DNA of 7,423 nucleotides from JANMEB01 sp041740495 (GTDB lineage: Bacteria; Planctomycetota; Planctomycetia; Pirellulales; Pirellulaceae), in the NCBI GenBank assembly GCA_041740495.1, contig JBGSLW010000300.1, forward strand, positions 1 to 7,423, read 5' to 3'. The notes beneath the pieces were generated by a model. It had not been told where the DNA came from and ran no database searches. It was given only the letters and a program-made list of their open reading frames with translations. Of the stretch, positions 4,602-7,423 are shown in pieces. The position numbers were made by a program, and so were the translations under genes. How positions within the stretch are numbered: position 1 is the stretch's first letter; each line of letters begins with the position of its first letter.

Positions 4602-7331
4602 ATGGCGGAACCGCGCCTCACTAACGAACGTCGTGCATGGTGGTCGCTGGAACCGGCAGAGGTGTTGGCGACCTGGGGCGTCGCCCCCGAGAGCGGATTG
4701 TCCGCCGGAGAAGTCGAGCGGCGGAGGGAGGTTTACGGCTTCAATCGACTCCGCCCTGCGAAGACCAAACGTGTCTGGGAGATTTTGTGGAATCAAGTTC
4801 GCAGCTTGATCTTCGTGTTGCTATTGGCGGCCGTCGTCGGATCGGTCGCGTTTGCCCAATGGTTGGAGGCGGGCGCGATTCTGCTGGTGATCGCCCTCAA
4901 CACGCTGATCGGCTTTGTGATGGAGTTGCGAAGCGTTCGGTCGATGGAGGCCTTGCGGAAGCTGACTGGCGCTCAAGCCACGGTGCGCCGGGCCGGTCGC
5001 ACGTTGCGTCTGGCCGCGGAGCAATTGGTGCCGGGCGACATGGTTGTCTTGGAAGCGGGGGACTCGATCTCAGCAGATTTGCGATTGATCGAATGTTCGA
5101 AGCTGCAGGCGGACGAGTCCACCTTGACCGGAGAATCGGTCCCGGTGGAAAAACGGCTTGCGCCGGTGGCGGAGGAAACCGTATTGGCAGAGCGATCCAG
5201 CATGGTCTGGAGCGGCACGTATTTGACGCGGGGCTCCGGGTTGGGGGTGGTGGTCGCCACGGGGATGCACAGCGAGTTAGGACAGATTGCACGGCTGGTG
5301 GGTGAAGCGGTTCACGACGAGCGGACGCCGTTGGAGCGCCGGTTGGATGCGTTGGGTCGGGAGCTGGTGTGGATCACGCTGGGAATCACGGCGTTGGTCG
5401 TGGTCATTGGGATTCTGCGTGGGAAAGATCTGTACTTGATGATCGAGACCGGCGTGGCGCTGGCGGTGTCCGCGATTCCGGAGGGACTGCCGATCGTGGC
5501 CACGTTGGCGCTGGCGCGAGGCATGTTGCGGCTGGCCCGACACAACGTGTTGATCCGGCGACTGGCCGCTGTGGAGACCTTGGGCGCGACCAGCGTGATT
5601 TGTACGGACAAGACGGGGACGCTGACCGAGAATAGGATGACGGTCACGCGACTGGAGTTGGCCGAGGGGAGCGTTGTCCTGCGCGATCATCGGGCGGTGG
5701 ACTGGCAACCGCGGCGGGGCTGGCGCAACTCTGCCGACCCACCGGCCTGGCGTGAGGTGTTTCGCGAAGCGATCGAAACCGCGGTGCTCTGCAACAACGC
5801 CTCGTTCGCCGCGAGTCGCGGGACGGACGTCGATGGAACCGGCGACCCGATCGAGTTGGCCTTGTTGGCGGTGGGCAAGGAGCACGACCTGGGCCGGACC
5901 GCGTTGTTGGCGGAATTTCCCGAGGTGCACGAAGTTGCTTTCGAACCCGAGACGAAGATGATGGCGACGATCCACCAGATGGAGAATGGGTTCCGCGTGG
6001 CGGTCAAAGGGGCGCCGGAACATGTGCTGAACGCCTGCACGCATGTGCGAACCACAACGGGCATCCAGTCGCTGGGGGAGGCGGAACGGGCGGATTGGCT
6101 GGAGCGAAATCTGGAACTCGGGCGACGCGGCCTTCGCGTCTTGGGTTTGGCGGGCAAGCGTGCGAACGACGCGCGGGACTTCGCGTACGCCGACTTGACC
6201 TGGCAAGCCTTGGTGGCGATGGAAGATCCCCCGCGGCTGGAAGTCCCCCAAGCGATCGCCACATGCCGTCAGGCTGGAATTCAATTCGTGATGATCACCG
6301 GCGATCAGGCGGTTACCGCCCGCAAAATCGCCGCCGATATTGGGTTGGCCGACGAAGAAATCGAAGCCGTCGTTTCGGGAAAGTCCGTCGGCGACCTACT
6401 CCGCGGATCTGCCGCGGATCGGGAGCGATTGCGGCAGACGCATATTTTTGCGCGCGTCGAACCCAAGGACAAACTCGACCTGATCGCACTCCACCAACAG
6501 GCGGGCGCCATCGTGGCGATGACGGGGGACGGCGTCAACGATGCGCCGGCGATCGAAAAGGCGGATATCGGCGTGGCGATGGGTTTGCGGGGAACGGAAG
6601 TCGCCCGCGAAGCCGCCGACATGGTGCTGGAGGACGATTCGCTGGCGTCGATCGTCACCGCGGTCCACGAGGGCCGAATTATTTTCGGCAATATCCGAAA
6701 GTTCGTGACCTATCTGCTTTCGTGCAACACCAGTGAGATTATGGTGATCGGCGTCACCGCGGTGATCGACGCTCCGCTGCCGGTGCTCCCGATCCAAATC
6801 CTGCTGCTGAATTTGGTGACCGACGTCTTCCCGGCGTTGGCGCTGGGCGCCGGCCGCGGGGAGCGTGATCTGATGACGCTCCCCCCTCGCCCGTTGAACG
6901 AGCCGGTTTTGCCCGCCCGCCATTGGCGGCAGATCGTGGGATTCGCCGCTGTGATGACGGCGGCGGTTTTGGCCTCCTCGTGGGTTGCCCACAACCTGCT
7001 GCGACTGGAGCCGCTTCCCGCCGTCACCGTTTCTTTCTTGACGATGGCGTTGACGCAAATGTGGCACGTGTTCAACATGCGAAGTGCCTCCGCAGACTGG
7101 CGGTGGAACGAGATTTCCGCCAATCCGTTTGTGTGGATGGCGCTGGGATTGTGCCTGGTCATTTTGATGGTCGTGGTCCTGACGCCGGGAGTCTCCGATA
7201 TACTTCGGCTGGCCAATCCAGGTTGGGCGGGATGGGGGACTGCGTTGGCGCTCAGTTGTTTACCGTTGGTGGTCGGCCTATTCTGGCGTGGAATCGCAGA
7301 CGGCGAACTGCCCCCCTCAAATTCAATTTAG
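4602..7331 (+). CDS. P2A-type cation-transporting P-type ATPase (probable Ca2+ exporter)
   Basis: The product has 909 residues, which is complete for bacterial SERCA/PMCA-like pumps. It should use ATP to export a divalent cation, most likely Ca2+, across the cytoplasmic membrane. An N-terminal cation-ATPase domain (WWSLEPAEVLATWG...GLSAGEVERRREVYGFNRL, 13-50) precedes helices 1-2 (about 67-107). Actuator motif TGES is at 176-179, and helices 3-4 are at about 255-300 with the ion-binding PEGLP (293-297). The phosphorylation motif DKTGT has Asp336, CNNA is at 397-400, nucleotide-binding KGAPE is at 469-473, MITGDQAVTA is at 564-573 and the hinge TGDGVNDAPA is at 641-650. Likely ligands are Glu294, Asn709 and Glu712 (helix 5), Asn737, Thr740 and Asp741 (NLVTD, helix 6). 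Helix 8 has Gln819 rather than a Glu, as in plasma-membrane pumps. Ten helices fit. No clear Shine-Dalgarno precedes the ATG, but the N-terminus matches the family. Mn2+ or another cation remains possible. Confidence 0.95.
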   Translation: MAEPRLTNERRAWWSLEPAEVLATWGVAPESGLSAGEVERRREVYGFNRLRPAKTKRVWEILWNQVRSLIFVLLLAAVVGSVAFAQWLEAGAILLVIALNTLIGFVMELRSVRSMEALRKLTGAQATVRRAGRTLRLAAEQLVPGDMVVLEAGDSISADLRLIECSKLQADESTLTGESVPVEKRLAPVAEETVLAERSSMVWSGTYLTRGSGLGVVVATGMHSELGQIARLVGEAVHDERTPLERRLDALGRELVWITLGITALVVVIGILRGKDLYLMIETGVALAVSAIPEGLPIVATLALARGMLRLARHNVLIRRLAAVETLGATSVICTDKTGTLTENRMTVTRLELAEGSVVLRDHRAVDWQPRRGWRNSADPPAWREVFREAIETAVLCNNASFAASRGTDVDGTGDPIELALLAVGKEHDLGRTALLAEFPEVHEVAFEPETKMMATIHQMENGFRVAVKGAPEHVLNACTHVRTTTGIQSLGEAERADWLERNLELGRRGLRVLGLAGKRANDARDFAYADLTWQALVAMEDPPRLEVPQAIATCRQAGIQFVMITGDQAVTARKIAADIGLADEEIEAVVSGKSVGDLLRGSAADRERLRQTHIFARVEPKDKLDLIALHQQAGAIVAMTGDGVNDAPAIEKADIGVAMGLRGTEVAREAADMVLEDDSLASIVTAVHEGRIIFGNIRKFVTYLLSCNTSEIMVIGVTAVIDAPLPVLPIQILLLNLVTDVFPALALGAGRGERDLMTLPPRPLNEPVLPARHWRQIVGFAAVMTAAVLASSWVAHNLLRLEPLPAVTVSFLTMALTQMWHVFNMRSASADWRWNEISANPFVWMALGLCLVILMVVVLTPGVSDILRLANPGWAGWGTALALSCLPLVVGLFWRGIADGELPPSNSI

Positions 7332-7370
7332 GCTTTTTCCCAAAACATAGTTTCGCGTCTCCTTGAGTCC

Positions 7371-7423
7371 AGCCGCCTGGCGCTCGCCTGCGGTATCCGG
7401 TGTTGGATGCGCGAAGAAACCGC
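7371..7423. repeat. Second copy of the dispersed intergenic repeat (cut by window end)
   Basis: AGCCGCCTGGCGCTCGCCTG (7371-7390) matches the left arm at 2225-2244 except for two bases, and it is followed by CGGT as there. At the very end GAAACCGC (7416-7423) matches the start of the right arm at 2407-2414, so an inverted partner probably continues beyond the window. GCGGT (7390-7394) and ACCGC (7419-7423) can already pair. It begins 39 nt after the ATPase stop. Bases 7332-7370 show nothing recognisable, and no standard terminator. Confidence 0.75.

Noticed and set aside
4188..4796. 203-codon in-frame N-terminal extension of the minus-strand redox protein
   Set aside because: The extension is Arg-rich, unlike any family I recognise, runs antisense over the start of the ATPase, and would bury a good signal peptide inside the protein.
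5277..6284. Long minus-strand open frame (335 codons) opposite the ATPase gene
   Set aside because: It is a shadow of GC-rich coding DNA: the composition is rich in Arg, Gln and His, there is no recognisable domain, and the plus strand has a complete, motif-perfect pump.

Overview
The window looks like chromosomal DNA of a planctomycete (Planctomycetota, probably Pirellulales-like). The main evidence is the partial protein at the left edge. It is the C-terminal part of a DUF1553/PSD1 protein, a family strongly expanded in that phylum, and it lies beside a small protein with an N-terminal zinc ribbon and a single C-terminal membrane anchor, a style also common there. The DNA is GC-rich throughout, some starts lack Shine-Dalgarno sequences, and the spaces at gene ends carry GC-rich palindromic repeats. 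The taxonomic call is inference from these families, not from a marker gene.

Layout. (1) Positions 1-2226, plus strand: a close-packed run of three genes, namely the PSD1/DUF1553 C-terminus (cut by the window edge), upp (uracil phosphoribosyltransferase) and a zinc-ribbon membrane protein. The gaps are 14 and 22 nt, so they may be co-transcribed. (2) Positions 2227-2501: a convergent intergenic space filled with structured repeats. There is an array of 23-bp units with an exact 46-bp higher-order duplication, an inverted copy of the same motif on the far side, and a second 19-bp direct repeat. (3) Positions 2502-4187, minus strand: a secreted/membrane redox protein with two thioredoxin-fold domains followed by a six-helix CcdA/DsbD-like domain. 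(4) Positions 4188-4601: a divergent promoter region with several palindromes and one plausible sigma-70-type promoter. (5) Positions 4602-7331, plus strand: a complete P2A-type (Ca2+-like) P-type ATPase. (6) Positions 7332-7423: the repeat motif appears again 39 nt after the ATPase stop.

How the genes may work together. upp salvages uracil to UMP. The PSD1 protein is probably exported, and its function is unknown. The CcdA/DsbD-like protein should carry reducing equivalents across the cytoplasmic membrane to an extracytoplasmic glutaredoxin-like domain. The ATPase should export a divalent cation, most likely Ca2+. The last two share a divergent control region, which allows but does not prove co-regulation. 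No RNA gene, CRISPR array, transposase or phage gene was seen. The least ordinary features are the repeat element and the domain architecture of the redox protein; I see no clear evidence of a new defence or mobile system.
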